Assembly (NCBI RefSeq): GCF_030177755.1
Contig: NZ_CP126539.1
Span: forward strand, 124,001-188,000
DNA: 64,000 nucleotides
Origin: Devosia sp. RR2S18
Lineage (GTDB): Bacteria > Pseudomonadota > Alphaproteobacteria > Rhizobiales > Devosiaceae
Direction: 5' to 3'
This document shows, piece by piece, positions 1 through 9,410 of the stretch. The notes under the pieces were generated by a model. That model did not search any database and was not told where the DNA came from. It worked only from the letters and a program-made list of their open reading frames with translations. Every line of letters starts with the position of its first letter. Position 1 is the first letter of the stretch. The position numbers were made by a program, and so were the translations under genes.

Positions 1-124
1 CCCGCCATGCAATGCGCATGCCGGCGCGCGAGCGCCCGATCGGTTCAGCTAAGGTTTGGTAGTCCAATCCGGGCCAAGGCTGGAATGATTGGCGGACCCA
101 CAATGCTCAAGGAGGAAATTAGGG

Positions 125-766
125 CTAGTGCCCTGCCTTGAGCGCCATGGTGCTGTCGACAATCGCGATGGCGGCACGGAGTGCGGCCTCTATACCGAGA
201 AGCGTCGTGTCGAGCAAGTGCGCGTCATCAGCCGCATAGAAGCCGCCATGCGGGTTAAGCATATCGCGGGCATCCCGTTCCTCGATCTGGTGATAAAGCG
301 CGTAGCGATCAACCTCCAGACCACGCGCTTCGAGCTGACGGGCCCGCCGCTCCATGCGGGCCTTGCTGTCGGCTTGGATAAAAAGCTTCACATCGGCATC
401 GGGGCAGATCTTGGTGCCGATATCGCGACCGTCGAGCACAGCTCCGCCCGGCTGGGTGGCGAAATCGCGCTGGTAATCAAAGAGCGCCTGCCGCACCGGA
501 CCGATCACCGCCACCTTGCTGGCCATGACCCCGGCTCCCGCCGAGGTCAGTTCCGCGGTATCGGTCAATTGCTCAGCGCGGAGCGCGCGCGCCGCTGCAA
601 TGGCGGCTTGCTTGAACTCGGCGCTGTCCTCCTGGCTGGTGACCGCCAGCCCCACGGCGCGATAGAGCAGGCCCGTATCCAGGTAGGGCAGACCGTAGTG
701 GCGGGCAAGGCCCGCCGCCAGTGTTCCCTTCCCCGAGGCTGCGGGACCGTCTACGGCAATGATCAT
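125..766 (-). CDS. cmk: Cytidylate kinase
   Basis: Phosphorylates CMP and dCMP to the diphosphates with ATP in the cytoplasm, feeding nucleotide pools. The 213-residue product is close to the usual family length. It opens with a P-loop (GPAASGKG, about residues 6-13), followed by LDTGLLYRAVG and a DGRDIGT motif near residue 113, all typical of the Cmk family. The gene reads away from the FYDLN protein gene, with about 180 bp between the two starts. In related genomes rpsA lies directly downstream of cmk; the 124 bp remaining at the left edge are too short to show it and contain no gene I can support. Start chosen at the ATG preceding IIAVDGPAASGKG, which fits the family N-terminus. Confidence 0.95.
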   Translation of the reverse strand: MIIAVDGPAASGKGTLAAGLARHYGLPYLDTGLLYRAVGLAVTSQEDSAEFKQAAIAAARALRAEQLTDTAELTSAGAGVMASKVAVIGPVRQALFDYQRDFATQPGGAVLDGRDIGTKICPDADVKLFIQADSKARMERRARQLEARGLEVDRYALYHQIEERDARDMLNPHGGFYAADDAHLLDTTLLGIEAALRAAIAIVDSTMALKAGH

Positions 767-947
767 GCGGCTTGTCCTTGGCTTGTCGGTCGCGGCTTAG
801 CACGGCTGGAACGATCGAGGCCACACCCTGGCTCCCCCCGAAACCGGCGCACCGCATTTTGGGTTTGACAGGGGCGGGGTTTGCCCATAACCGGACGACG
901 AAACGGCGGCGATGTCCCCGAAGAAATTCCCTTTCATGAGGAACACA

Positions 948-1352
948 ATGGCCAGTTCCGAACGCGGCACGAAGCGGACCGACCCCGACACGGGCAAGAA
1001 GTTCTACGACCTCAACATGGACCCGATCGTCTCGCCTTATACGGGCAAGAGCTATCCGCGCTCCTTTTTCGAACAGGTCCTCGCCGGCAAGCCCTCCCCT
1101 GCTACCGCCCGCAAGGTGGACGACGAGGAGGACGAGGTCGAAGAGGAAGAAGAGGAGACCGCAGGTCCCGAAATCGTCAGCCTCGAGGAGGCAGATGCCG
1201 AGGAGTCCGGTGACGATGTTCCCGACACCGATGACGTCGAGGTCGAGGTGGAAGAGGATCTCGGCGACGACGACGAGGACGTGTTCCTCGAAGAAGATGA
1301 AGACGAGGACGAAGAGCTCGGTTTTGACGTCGGCGGCGACGAAGACCGTTGA
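948..1352 (+). CDS. TIGR02300 family (FYDLN acid) protein
   Basis: Short alphaproteobacterial protein of unknown function. The N-terminal part has KRTDPDTGKKFYDLN and the phrase DPIVSPYTGKSYP, diagnostic of the TIGR02300 'FYDLN acid' family. From about residue 50 on it is a low-complexity tail of Glu and Asp, ending in short Gly/Asp runs; the 134-residue protein must be very acidic. I chose the ATG at 948 because GAGGA lies a few bases upstream and because MASSERGTKR is a natural family start; an in-frame ATG at 912 would add twelve residues. It is divergent from cmk and is followed by a single tRNA gene. Its biochemical role is unknown. Confidence 0.85.
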   Translation: MASSERGTKRTDPDTGKKFYDLNMDPIVSPYTGKSYPRSFFEQVLAGKPSPATARKVDDEEDEVEEEEEETAGPEIVSLEEADAEESGDDVPDTDDVEVEVEEDLGDDDEDVFLEEDEDEDEELGFDVGGDEDR

Positions 1353-1546
1353 TTTCGTTTGAGTTTAGGGCCGGTTGAGGCAATCAGCCGGTCCAACAAA
1401 AAAGTGTCATCCAGGCACTTGCGCTGGCGGAAACGATCCAATAGGTTCCGCCTCGCTTCGGACGGGGACACTCCCGACCGAACCCACACAGACTGCTGCA
1501 AGGACGTCAGCGAGATTGGCTTCTGCCCCTCGCACCTTGCTCGGAT

Positions 1547-1622
<76 letters not shown>

Positions 1623-1748
1623 AATTTGCTGCTCCGCAGCATAGAACTTTAGCAGATATTGATGGGCAACCTTGGTTCGAAAAGCTTAGCTTGAGAGAAC
1701 CGGGTTGAGCCGGCGCGTGTCATTTGATGGTCACGTCTCTCGATCTGG

Positions 1749-2912
1749 ATGGCACGCTTGCCGAAATTGCCCCACACCATCTCAGCCGCAGGGGCTCGCG
1801 CGATCTGGCTGCACGCGCAGCGGCTCGATGCGGAGGCGCCGTTTGGTGCGGGCCCGGCGGCGGCGCAGGCGGCGATAGAACAGCTGGGTTATGTGCAGAT
1901 CGATACGATCCATGTGATCGAGCGCTGCCATCATCACATCCTGTGGTCGCGCATTCCGGAGTATCGCCGGAGTGATCTTGCGGCGCTGCAATCGGAGAGC
2001 AAGAGCATCTTTGAATATTGGACGCATGCACTAAGCTATGTGCCCACGCGTGACCTGCCGTTCTTCATCCCCGCCATGAAGGCGTATCGCGAGAACCCCA
2101 GCGCCTGGTTCGGCTCGGTCACCAGGGCCGAGATCGCAACCATGACCCGGCGCCTCAAATCCGAAGGGGCCCTGTCGATCCGCGACATCGACGACGATGA
2201 ACTGGTCGACAAGACCCATCCCTGGGCCAGCCGCAAGCCGTCCAAGCGGGTACTGCAGTTGATGTTCTATCAGGGGCTGGTGACGATCTCGGCGCGGGAA
2301 GGCATGCTCAAGACCTATGACCTCCTAACCCGTCATTTTGGTTGGGAGAAGTTGCCGCGACCCGCCACCGACCGGCAGATCACCGCCTATCTTCTCGACC
2401 GCGCCTTGCGGAGTCAGGGCGTGGTCAGTCTTGATTCCATTTGTCACTTGGCGGCAAGCCGCAAACCTGCCGTGCGGGAGCTAATCGAAAGCCGCGTGCG
2501 CCGCAAACTCCTGGTGCCCGTCACCATTGCGGGCGCCGAGAAGGTGCCTCACTGGGCCGCGCCAGAAAGTCTCGAGCGGCAGCATGCACAAGCTGACCGC
2601 ATCCACATTCTCTCGCCGTTCGATCCACTGATCATTCAACGCAAGCGGCTGAAGCTCTTGTTCGACTACGAGCATCTGTTTGAAGCCTATGTGCCAGCGG
2701 AGAAGCGCAAGCTCGGCTATTTCGCCTTGCCGGTGCTGGTGGGGGACAAAGTGGTGGCAGCCATCGACCTCAAGACAGACCGGCGCGAGCGGCGGCTTAT
2801 CGTCCAGAACTGGACCTGGATTGCCGATTGCGGGACCGAGGCCAAGGCAGCCATCGATGAGGCAATGCATGTCTTCGAGCAGTTCCAGTGTACCCCGCAC
2901 GCACAGGATTGA
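1749..2912 (+). CDS. YcaQ-like winged-helix DNA glycosylase
   Basis: Member of the YcaQ/AlkZ-like (HTH_42) family, 387 residues. Escherichia coli YcaQ removes alkylated bases and unhooks interstrand DNA crosslinks. The N-terminal region carries GYVQIDTIHVIERCHHHILW; the QID at residues 50-52 corresponds to the catalytic QxD motif of the YcaQ branch rather than the QxQ of antibiotic-linked AlkZ proteins. The C-terminal region has the usual ILSPFDPLI and DLKTDR stretches. The start is the ATG before ARLPKLPHT, with only a weak ribosome site. It stands as a single transcription unit between tRNA-Ala and pncB. Function is inferred from family membership. Confidence 0.85.
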   Translation: MARLPKLPHTISAAGARAIWLHAQRLDAEAPFGAGPAAAQAAIEQLGYVQIDTIHVIERCHHHILWSRIPEYRRSDLAALQSESKSIFEYWTHALSYVPTRDLPFFIPAMKAYRENPSAWFGSVTRAEIATMTRRLKSEGALSIRDIDDDELVDKTHPWASRKPSKRVLQLMFYQGLVTISAREGMLKTYDLLTRHFGWEKLPRPATDRQITAYLLDRALRSQGVVSLDSICHLAASRKPAVRELIESRVRRKLLVPVTIAGAEKVPHWAAPESLERQHAQADRIHILSPFDPLIIQRKRLKLLFDYEHLFEAYVPAEKRKLGYFALPVLVGDKVVAAIDLKTDRRERRLIVQNWTWIADCGTEAKAAIDEAMHVFEQFQCTPHAQD

Positions 2913-2972
2913 CCGGCTCCCTTTCCATCCCCCGCCGGGCGCGCTAGAAACCAGCCGGACTTGGGGACATTA

Positions 2973-4280
2973 ATGGCCACCTACACCGATATCGCCCGCC
3001 GGGTGCACAATCACGCCTGGAAGCTTGATCCGATCGTGCGCAGCCTGCTCGACACGGATTTCTATAAGCTGCTGATGCTGCAGATGATCTGGGGGCTGTA
3101 TCCGCGTGTGGACGCCACCTTCTCGCTGATCAACCGCACCAAGTCCGTTAAGCTCGCCGAGGAAATCGACATCGACGAATTGCGGGCGCAGCTCGATCAC
3201 TGCCGCACCTTGCGCCTGTCGAAAAAAGAGATGATCTGGCTGGCCGGCAACACCTTCTACGGCTCCAAGCAGATTTTCCAGCCCGGCTTTCTGCGGTGGC
3301 TCGAGCGCTTTCAACTGCCCGAATACCGGCTGGAAAAACGCGACGGGCAATTCGTCTTGGAGTTTCCTGGTCTTTGGCTTGAGACCACCATGTGGGAAAT
3401 TCCAGCCCTCGCCATCATCAATGAACTGCGCAGCCGTGCGGCAATGAAGAATTATGGGCCGTTCACGCTCGACGTGCTCTACGCCCGAGCCAAGGCCAAG
3501 ATGTGGGAGAAGGTGGAGCGGCTGCAAAAACTGCCTGACCTCAAGATTTCTGATTTCGGCACGCGCCGACGTCATTCCTTTCTGTGGCAGCGCTGGTGCG
3601 TCGATGCGCTCAAGGAAGGGATCGGCGAAAACCTCACCGGCACGTCCAACGTCAAGCTAGCGATGGATACCGACCTCGAGGCGCTGGGCACCAATGCGCA
3701 TGAACTGCCGATGGTGCTGGCGGCCCTCGCCCGTTCCGACGCCGAACTGCGCGAGGCCCCCTATCGGGTCCTGCAGGACTGGAAGAGCTATTATGGCGGC
3801 AACCTCCTGATCGTTTTGCCCGATGCCTTCGGCACCGATGCTTTTTTGCGCGACGCACCCGATTGGGTCGCTGACTGGACTGGTTTCCGCCCCGATAGCG
3901 CACCGGCGATTGCTGGTGGCGAGCGCATCATCGAATGGTGGAAGTCGCGCGGGCGCGACCCCAAGGAGAAGCTACTCATCTTCTCGGACGGGCTCGACGT
4001 CGACATGATCGAGGAAGCCTATCTCCACTTCGACGGCAAGGTGCGCATGAGCTTTGGCTGGGGCACCAACCTCACCAATGATTTCGAAGGCTGCGCCCCC
4101 GAAGCCAATCGCATGCTGGAGCCGATCTCGATCGTCGCCAAAGTCAGTAGCGCCAACGGCCGGCCTGCCGTTAAACTCTCGGACAATCCCGCCAAGGCCA
4201 CCGGCACGCCCGAAGAGATCGCCCGCTATCTCGAGGTCTTCGGCAGTGACGGCCGCGTGGAGCACGCCGTCCGCGTATGA
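2973..4280 (+). CDS. pncB: Nicotinate phosphoribosyltransferase
   Basis: Catalyses formation of nicotinate mononucleotide from nicotinate and PRPP with ATP hydrolysis, the entry step of the NAD salvage (Preiss-Handler) pathway. The 435-residue product has the family landmarks [12 protein letters not shown] near residue 30, [13 protein letters not shown] near 195, [12 protein letters not shown] near 225, and the C-terminal [10 protein letters not shown] and [12 protein letters not shown] segments. I start at the ATG at 2973, which has GGGGA just upstream; a TTG four codons earlier is possible. It lies about 60 bp after the ycaQ-like gene on the same strand and could share its transcript. Confidence 0.95.
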   Translation: MATYTDIARRVHNHAWKLDPIVRSLLDTDFYKLLMLQMIWGLYPRVDATFSLINRTKSVKLAEEIDIDELRAQLDHCRTLRLSKKEMIWLAGNTFYGSKQIFQPGFLRWLERFQLPEYRLEKRDGQFVLEFPGLWLETTMWEIPALAIINELRSRAAMKNYGPFTLDVLYARAKAKMWEKVERLQKLPDLKISDFGTRRRHSFLWQRWCVDALKEGIGENLTGTSNVKLAMDTDLEALGTNAHELPMVLAALARSDAELREAPYRVLQDWKSYYGGNLLIVLPDAFGTDAFLRDAPDWVADWTGFRPDSAPAIAGGERIIEWWKSRGRDPKEKLLIFSDGLDVDMIEEAYLHFDGKVRMSFGWGTNLTNDFEGCAPEANRMLEPISIVAKVSSANGRPAVKLSDNPAKATGTPEEIARYLEVFGSDGRVEHAVRV

Positions 4281-4382
4281 TGCCACGCAATTGCCTCGGC
4301 TGTGGAGAACCGGGGAAAGCCTAACAATCGTTAACCTTGTGGGTACCGCCCAACTCTAGCCTGTCGCCCAGTGGCCAGGGGC

Positions 4383-4640
4383 ATGCAGTTGAGTTTGGAA
4401 CTGATCGATATCGCCGTCCGCGACAAGCAGGTGCATCCTCGCCTCCAAGGCCGGATCACCGGCCACGTGCGGGCGCTCCTCAGTGAGGATGACGGGGCTC
4501 ACAGCCAGACCCATGACTTGACCATTGCGGTCTGGGCCGATCTCCCGCAGGACGCCAACGAGGCGCACACCGACATGGCGCTGATGGTCAAGGCCGCCGG
4601 CATCATCGCCCGGCTCAAGCGGCGGCTGGCCGGCAGGTGA
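4383..4640 (+). CDS. Small conserved-looking protein of unknown function
   Basis: An 85-residue open frame between pncB and the convergent mur gene. I do not recognise a family. The product is mostly helical in character and charged, with segments VHPRLQGRITGHVRALLSEDDG and a C-terminal MVKAAGIIARLKRRLAGR; no signal peptide or membrane segment is apparent. It fills the gap well, its codon use resembles that of its neighbours, and it ends 31 bp from the mur stop. The start is uncertain: the ATG at 4383 has an AGGGG directly abutting it, and a GTG at 4371 is an alternative. The opposite strand also has an open frame here but with a much less natural composition. Confidence 0.5.
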   Translation: MQLSLELIDIAVRDKQVHPRLQGRITGHVRALLSEDDGAHSQTHDLTIAVWADLPQDANEAHTDMALMVKAAGIIARLKRRLAGR

Positions 4641-4671
4641 AAGGCACGCGGGTGAACTGCGTGGGGGGCGG

Positions 4672-5115
4672 CTACTTCTTGGCTGCAGTATCCTTGTCGA
4701 TCGGCACGGCGTAGAGTTCGAGCCGATGGTCCACCAGGCGGTAGCCGAGCCGCTTGGCGATGAGCTCCTGGATGGCCTCGATTTCCTCATTGCGGAATTC
4801 GATGACGGTGCCAGAGCGGATGTCGATCAAATGGTCGTGGTGCTCGTCCGGAATGGGCTCGAAGCGGGCGCGTCCATCCTTGAAGTCGTGCTTGGTAACG
4901 AGCCCCGCCTCCTCAAACAGGTTCACGGTGCGATAGACAGTCGAGAGTGAGATGCGCGGATCGGCCGCCGCGGCGCGGCGATAAAGCTCCTCGACGTCGG
5001 GGTGGTCCGCGCTCTCCTCGATCACCCGCGCGATAACGCGCCGCTGGTCGGTCATGCGCATGCCACGGGCAACGCAGGCCTCCTCGAGCGTCGGATCTGG
5101 CGGGGTTTTGCTCAA
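4672..5115 (-). CDS. Fur family metalloregulator, probably Mur-type
   Basis: DNA-binding repressor of the Fur superfamily, 147 residues. The N-terminal half holds the winged helix (RMTDQRRVIARVI and RISLSTVYRTVNLFEEAGLV), the C-terminal half the metal-binding dimerisation domain with HHDHLIDIRSG near residue 93. Classical Fur proteins have CxxC cysteines right after this HHDH; here the positions are Ile and Arg/Ser, and no C-terminal cysteine pair exists. That pattern is what is seen in alphaproteobacterial Fur/Mur proteins, which in rhizobia often sense manganese. It is the last gene of a tsaB-rimI-mur operon, 29 bp after rimI. Which metal it senses cannot be told from sequence. Confidence 0.88.
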   Translation of the reverse strand: MSKTPPDPTLEEACVARGMRMTDQRRVIARVIEESADHPDVEELYRRAAAADPRISLSTVYRTVNLFEEAGLVTKHDFKDGRARFEPIPDEHHDHLIDIRSGTVIEFRNEEIEAIQELIAKRLGYRLVDHRLELYAVPIDKDTAAKK

Positions 5116-5144
5116 GCCTTGGCTCCCTGCTGCATCAGGACGGG

Positions 5145-5624
5145 TTAACCAAGATCACGCGCCATGACAAGCGCCGTGGCCGCGCTGCCGTCAACGCGCG
5201 CGTAGTAGCCGTCGCGCCGTGCAATCTCGCGAAAACCCTCGTTGCGATAGAGCCGAATGGCGGCGGCATTCTGCTCCTCGACCTCAAGAAACATTCGCTT
5301 GGCGGGCGAGAGCATGAGGTCCTGAAAGGTGGCGTGCAGCAGTGCCCGTCCGATTTTTTTGCCGCGCCACTTGGGATCAACGGCAATGGTCAAAAGCTCG
5401 GCTTCATCGGCCGCAATCCGGATCAGGGCAAAGCCGGCAATGCGGCGCTTGGCGTCACAGGCCACATAGATAGGCGTATTGCGCTCGGCCAGGAACTCGG
5501 CGAACTCCTGGGCCGACCAGCCACGGAAAAATCCGGTTTTGTGGATGCGCGCGAGCTCGGCAGCATCCCCGTCCTGGCCCATTTCCACGTGGAGTCCGGC
5601 CGGCGCCATCCAGAGCTTGATCAT
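5145..5624 (-). CDS. rimI: Ribosomal-protein-alanine N-acetyltransferase (GNAT)
   Basis: GNAT-fold acetyltransferase of 159 residues. The acetyl-CoA binding motif A appears as TIAVDPKWRGKKIGRALL near residues 80-97, followed by LEVEEQNAAAIRLYRNEGF, the signature of RimI-type enzymes that acetylate the N-terminal alanine of ribosomal protein S18 in enteric bacteria. Its start overlaps the stop of tsaB by 4 bp, and this tsaB-rimI pairing is a strong contextual argument for the RimI assignment. It lies upstream of the mur gene in the same operon. The substrate in this organism is inferred, and other protein targets are possible. Confidence 0.88.
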   Translation of the reverse strand: MIKLWMAPAGLHVEMGQDGDAAELARIHKTGFFRGWSAQEFAEFLAERNTPIYVACDAKRRIAGFALIRIAADEAELLTIAVDPKWRGKKIGRALLHATFQDLMLSPAKRMFLEVEEQNAAAIRLYRNEGFREIARRDGYYARVDGSAATALVMARDLG

Positions 5625-6229
5625 GCCGGCTTCCGCGCAATGCGATTGGCAGTCTGCGGCTTAGCGTCGGCATCGCGCACATAAGTGGCTTCGGGCGGGT
5701 GGGTCGTCGGGTCCGCCGCCGCCGCGTAGCGGGCCAGCATGGCAATCTCGACAAAGGGAGACTGCAGCAGCGTGGTGGCAGGGTCGACACGCTCCTGGGC
5801 CACTTCCATGGGGAGCAGCAGGGGCTCGCTGGCTGCTATTGCCGGAGCGGAGAAGGTCTGGAAATAGGCCTCGCCCCGGCGCGCATCGAGCAACACGGTG
5901 GAAGGGCCTTCGACCGCCAGCGACAGGGCCAGTAGACTGGGAACGCCCACCACCGGGATGGATCTTGCCAGCCCGATGCCGCGAGCAGCCGAGAGGCCAA
6001 TGCGCAGGCCGGTAAACGAGCCCGGACCCGTGGTTGTGGCAATGCGCCCGAGATCGGGGTAGCCGACCCCGTTGCGGTGCAGCAGCAAGGCAATGCGGTC
6101 AAAGATCAGTTCGGCGTGCCCCGTCGCGATCTCATCGATCGACACATCCACAGCGCCATCTGCGAGCAGGAGCCCCAGCTGCAAGCGCGGCGCGGCGGTA
6201 TCGATGGCGAGAGTGATGGGCAGGGTCAT
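5621..6229 (-). CDS. tsaB: tRNA threonylcarbamoyladenosine biosynthesis protein TsaB
   Basis: Partner of TsaD and TsaE in making the t6A37 modification of ANN-decoding tRNAs. The 202-residue protein has the ASKHA-type N-terminus LAIDTAAPRLQLGL, then the characteristic GYPDLGRIATTTGPGSFTGLR stretch near residues 55-75 and RIGLSAARGIGLA. It is first in a three-gene operon with rimI and mur, and its start faces lnt across about 100 bp, which therefore should contain two divergent promoters. Length is a little shorter than the E. coli protein, as is common in alphaproteobacteria. Confidence 0.92.
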   Translation of the reverse strand: MTLPITLAIDTAAPRLQLGLLLADGAVDVSIDEIATGHAELIFDRIALLLHRNGVGYPDLGRIATTTGPGSFTGLRIGLSAARGIGLARSIPVVGVPSLLALSLAVEGPSTVLLDARRGEAYFQTFSAPAIAASEPLLLPMEVAQERVDPATTLLQSPFVEIAMLARYAAAADPTTHPPEATYVRDADAKPQTANRIARKPA

Positions 6230-6330
6230 GCCACCGCTCTAGCGCTCGCTCTGCTCCCTGTCGAGATTGACGGAGGCGCGGGAGGCAGCCAGCTTGCGCC
6301 CATGCAGACCGATTCGCCGAGATCTTCCCT

Positions 6331-7941
6331 GTGACCTGGCTGGCCGAAACGGCAATGCTTAGCCATGGCTGGCGACGCTTCCTGCTGCTGGTGCTCGCAG
6401 GCGCGGTGGCCGGTCTGTCCGTGCCGCCGCTCTTTATTCTGCCCGCACTGTTCCTCGCTTTCCCCATCTGGGTGTGGTGCCTCGATGGCGCCGAACGGCC
6501 GAAGGGCTGGCGGCGCCTATTTGGGCCGGCCTTTACTATCGGTTTTGCGTTTGGCTGGGGCTATTTCACCGTCGCTTTTCACTGGCTGGGCGCGGCCTTT
6601 TTCGTAGAGGGCGGCGTCATGCTGGCGCTCATGCCCTTCGCCATTCTGGCGTTGGCGGCGCTGATCGCGTTTTTCTGGGGAATCGGGAGCGCAGCGGCGC
6701 ATCTGTTCTGGAGCCACGGCGCCTGGCGGATCGTCACCCTGGCGACCTTCATCACCATCGCCGAATGGCTGCGCGGGCATATCTTCACCGGGTTTCCTTT
6801 CGATCTTCTGGGCTATGCGCTCACCCCGACCGACGAAATGATGCAGCTGGCCTCGCTCATCGGCATCTACGGGCTGACCTTCCTCGCTGCCCTTTTGGCG
6901 GGCACCCCTGCTCTGATCTGGCCGGCGGATGGCCGCGCGCTGTCGCGGCGGCTCCTGCCGTTCTTCCTCAGCCTCCTCGTGATCGCCTCGCAGCTCGGCT
7001 ATGGCTATAACCGGCTGACCGGCATGGCGGTTACGGAACGGACGGACGTCGCATTCCGGCTGGTGCAGCCGCTGGTCTATGAACATGCCGACTGGGGCAA
7101 TGCCGATCCGGTGGCGCTGATCGACCGCCTCCTGATGCTGACCGACATGCGGATGGACCCCACCGACCAGGGGATCGCCGATATCACCCACGTGGTCTGG
7201 CCCGAATCGAGCCTGCCCTTCTTTTTGTCGACCTATCCCGACGCGCTGGCGCGCATAGCGCGGCTTCTTCCCGACACCACGACGCTCCTGGCGGGTGCGC
7301 CCCGGCAGGCCTTCGAACCAGGAGCAATCGGCACGCCGGGTCCGCCCTACAACGCGCTTCTGGCAATCGACAGCAATGGCGAGGTGATCGCCTCCTATGA
7401 CAAGTCGCATCTGGTGCCGTTTGGCGAGTTCCTGCCGTTCCAGGACTTTTTCGGTCAGCTGGGCATCAAGCAATTCGTGCCGGGGGCCGAAGGCTGGGGC
7501 CACGGCGATGCGCGCCGCCGGTTGATGAGCCTACCCAATACGCCCGCCTTCCTGGCATTGATCTGCTACGAAGTCCTGTTCTCGGGCGATTTGGGGGATA
7601 CTGAAGCCGCCCAGTTCATGCTCAACATCACCAATGATGCCTGGTTCGATGGCTCTATCGGCCCGGCGCAGCACGCCCACCATGCCCGTGTCCGCGCGGT
7701 CGAAGAGGGCATGAGCCTGCTCCGGGCGGCCAATTCCGGCCTCACCTTTGCGACCGACCCCTTGGGCCGCGTCACAGCCGAGATTGCGCCCCAGCAGATG
7801 GCCGTGCTCGATGCCAATCCCCATCTGCGCCTGGCGCCGACGACGTTCAGCCAGATCCGGTATTGGCCGCTCTTGATTGCCCTTCTGGCCGGGGTGCTGA
7901 TCTCGGTGGTGGTGGGTCGGCGCCCCAGACGGGTGCGCTAG
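6331..7941 (+). CDS. lnt: Apolipoprotein N-acyltransferase
   Basis: Inner-membrane enzyme that adds the third acyl chain to the N-terminal cysteine of lipoproteins, using phospholipid as donor. The 536-residue protein starts with several hydrophobic membrane segments (roughly residues 15-215), followed by a nitrilase-like periplasmic domain and a last membrane helix near the C-terminus. The catalytic triad is visible: Glu292 in VWPESSLPF, Lys358 in YDKSHLVPFGEF and Cys412 in LICYEVLF. Translation probably begins at the GTG at 6331; an ATG at 6355 is the alternative. At least two lipoprotein substrates (the L,D-transpeptidase and the GH25 protein) are encoded in this window. Confidence 0.95.
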   Translation: MTWLAETAMLSHGWRRFLLLVLAGAVAGLSVPPLFILPALFLAFPIWVWCLDGAERPKGWRRLFGPAFTIGFAFGWGYFTVAFHWLGAAFFVEGGVMLALMPFAILALAALIAFFWGIGSAAAHLFWSHGAWRIVTLATFITIAEWLRGHIFTGFPFDLLGYALTPTDEMMQLASLIGIYGLTFLAALLAGTPALIWPADGRALSRRLLPFFLSLLVIASQLGYGYNRLTGMAVTERTDVAFRLVQPLVYEHADWGNADPVALIDRLLMLTDMRMDPTDQGIADITHVVWPESSLPFFLSTYPDALARIARLLPDTTTLLAGAPRQAFEPGAIGTPGPPYNALLAIDSNGEVIASYDKSHLVPFGEFLPFQDFFGQLGIKQFVPGAEGWGHGDARRRLMSLPNTPAFLALICYEVLFSGDLGDTEAAQFMLNITNDAWFDGSIGPAQHAHHARVRAVEEGMSLLRAANSGLTFATDPLGRVTAEIAPQQMAVLDANPHLRLAPTTFSQIRYWPLLIALLAGVLISVVVGRRPRRVR

Positions 7942-8094
7942 CACGTGTAAGGCGCGCTAAACCATGCTCCGGATGGGGCGCCGAACATATCAAGCTTTCT
8001 TTATATCCGCCTTGACCGGTTGGCGTGCTGGTGTCACAAACCCGTCCGAATAGCTCGTTTTCGGCCAGTTTTGGCAAGTTCAGGGAATTTTGGC

Positions 8095-9351
8095 TTGGCG
8101 CGGTCTTCCTATCTTTTCACCTCCGAGTCGGTTTCGGAGGGTCATCCCGACAAGGTCTGCGACCGCATCTCGGACGAGATCGTCGACCTCGTATTCCGTG
8201 AAGCCAAGAAGACCGGCATGGATCCCGCCAAGGTGCGCATTGCCTGCGAGACCCTGGCCACGACCAATCGCGTGGTGATCGCTGGCGAGGTTCGCGTGCC
8301 CGAGACGCTGCTCAAAAGAGGCAAGGACGGCAACATCGTCACCGACGCCTCCGGCGCTCCGGTGGTGAACCCTTCCAAGTTCAAGTCGGCAGCCCGTAAG
8401 GCCATCCGCGCCATCGGCTACGAGCAACCAGGCTTTCACTGGAAGACCTGCAGAATCGACGTGCTGCTGCATGGCCAGTCGGCCGACATCGCCCAGGGTG
8501 TCGACGAGACAGGCAACAAGGATGTGGGCGCTGGCGACCAGGGCATCATGTTCGGCTATGCGGCGCGGGAAACCCCCGAATTGCTGCCCGCGCCGATCTA
8601 CTATGCCCACAAGATCCTCGAGACCATCACCACCGCTCGGAAAGCCAATCATGGCCCCGCCGGCACGCTCGGCCCCGATGCCAAAAGCCAGGTCACAGTG
8701 CGCTACGAGAACGGCATGCCGGTTGGCGTGACGCAGATCGTGCTCTCCACCCAGCATCTGGATGAAACGCTGACCTCCGCCGACGTTCGCACCATTGTCG
8801 AGCCCTTTATCCGTGAAGCGCTGCCCGAAGGCTGGATCGACGAGGAAACGGTCTGGCACATCAACCCTACGGGCAAGTTCGTGGTCGGCGGGCCAGATGG
8901 CGATGCGGGCCTCACCGGCCGGAAGATCATCGTCGACACCTATGGCGGAGCAGCGCCCCATGGTGGCGGCGCCTTCTCGGGCAAGGATCCGACCAAGGTC
9001 GATCGCTCGGCGGCCTATGCCGCCCGCTACCTCGCCAAGAATGTCGTGGCTGCCGGACTTGCCGATCGCGCCACTATCCAGCTCTCCTATGCCATCGGGG
9101 TGGCGCAGCCGCTGTCGGTTTATGTGGATCTGCATGGCACCGGCAAGGTTGACGAGGCGGTGGTGGAACAAGCATTGGGCAAGGTCATGGACCTGACCCC
9201 GCGTGGAATCCGCACCCATCTCGACCTCAACAAGCCCATCTACGCCAAGACGGCCGCCTACGGACACTTCGGCCGTAAGGCTGGCCGGGATGGCAGCTTC
9301 TCCTGGGAGAAGACGGACCTCGTCAAAGCGCTCAAGGATGCGGTGCGCTAG
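8095..9351 (+). CDS. metK: S-adenosylmethionine synthetase
   Basis: Makes S-adenosylmethionine from methionine and ATP. The 418-residue product begins with [20 protein letters not shown], contains [12 protein letters not shown] near residue 145 and the [14 protein letters not shown] [16 protein letters not shown] loop near 300, all standard MetK motifs. No ATG lies near the conserved N-terminus; I propose the TTG at 8095, eight bases after AGGGA, giving MARSSYLF. A longer frame reaches back to 8020 but adds residues unlike the family. The upstream 150 bp were checked for a recognisable SAM riboswitch and none was found. lnt precedes it and trmB follows, an order kept in many Hyphomicrobiales. 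Confidence 0.96.
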   Translation: MARSSYLFTSESVSEGHPDKVCDRISDEIVDLVFREAKKTGMDPAKVRIACETLATTNRVVIAGEVRVPETLLKRGKDGNIVTDASGAPVVNPSKFKSAARKAIRAIGYEQPGFHWKTCRIDVLLHGQSADIAQGVDETGNKDVGAGDQGIMFGYAARETPELLPAPIYYAHKILETITTARKANHGPAGTLGPDAKSQVTVRYENGMPVGVTQIVLSTQHLDETLTSADVRTIVEPFIREALPEGWIDEETVWHINPTGKFVVGGPDGDAGLTGRKIIVDTYGGAAPHGGGAFSGKDPTKVDRSAAYAARYLAKNVVAAGLADRATIQLSYAIGVAQPLSVYVDLHGTGKVDEAVVEQALGKVMDLTPRGIRTHLDLNKPIYAKTAAYGHFGRKAGRDGSFSWEKTDLVKALKDAVR

Positions 9352-9410
9352 TCGCCGCTTCGAGCAAGCTCGGCGTTGCGCTTAGGGCGCGGCGCCGCTA
9401 GTCAAACAGC

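Noticed and set aside
1358..1396. Terminator after the FYDLN gene
   Set aside because: A hairpin around GGGCCGGTTGA / TCAGCCGGTCC exists but is followed by AACAAAAAAG, not a T tract.
5580..5600. TTCCACGTGGA as a fifth parS-like site
   Set aside because: The arms differ from the repeated 14-mer at several positions and it lies in rimI; a chance CACGTG palindrome is likely.
7942..8094. SAM-II or SAM/SAH riboswitch upstream of metK (and of metY at 39070-39203)
   Set aside because: Neither region shows the conserved pseudoknot segments of these classes.
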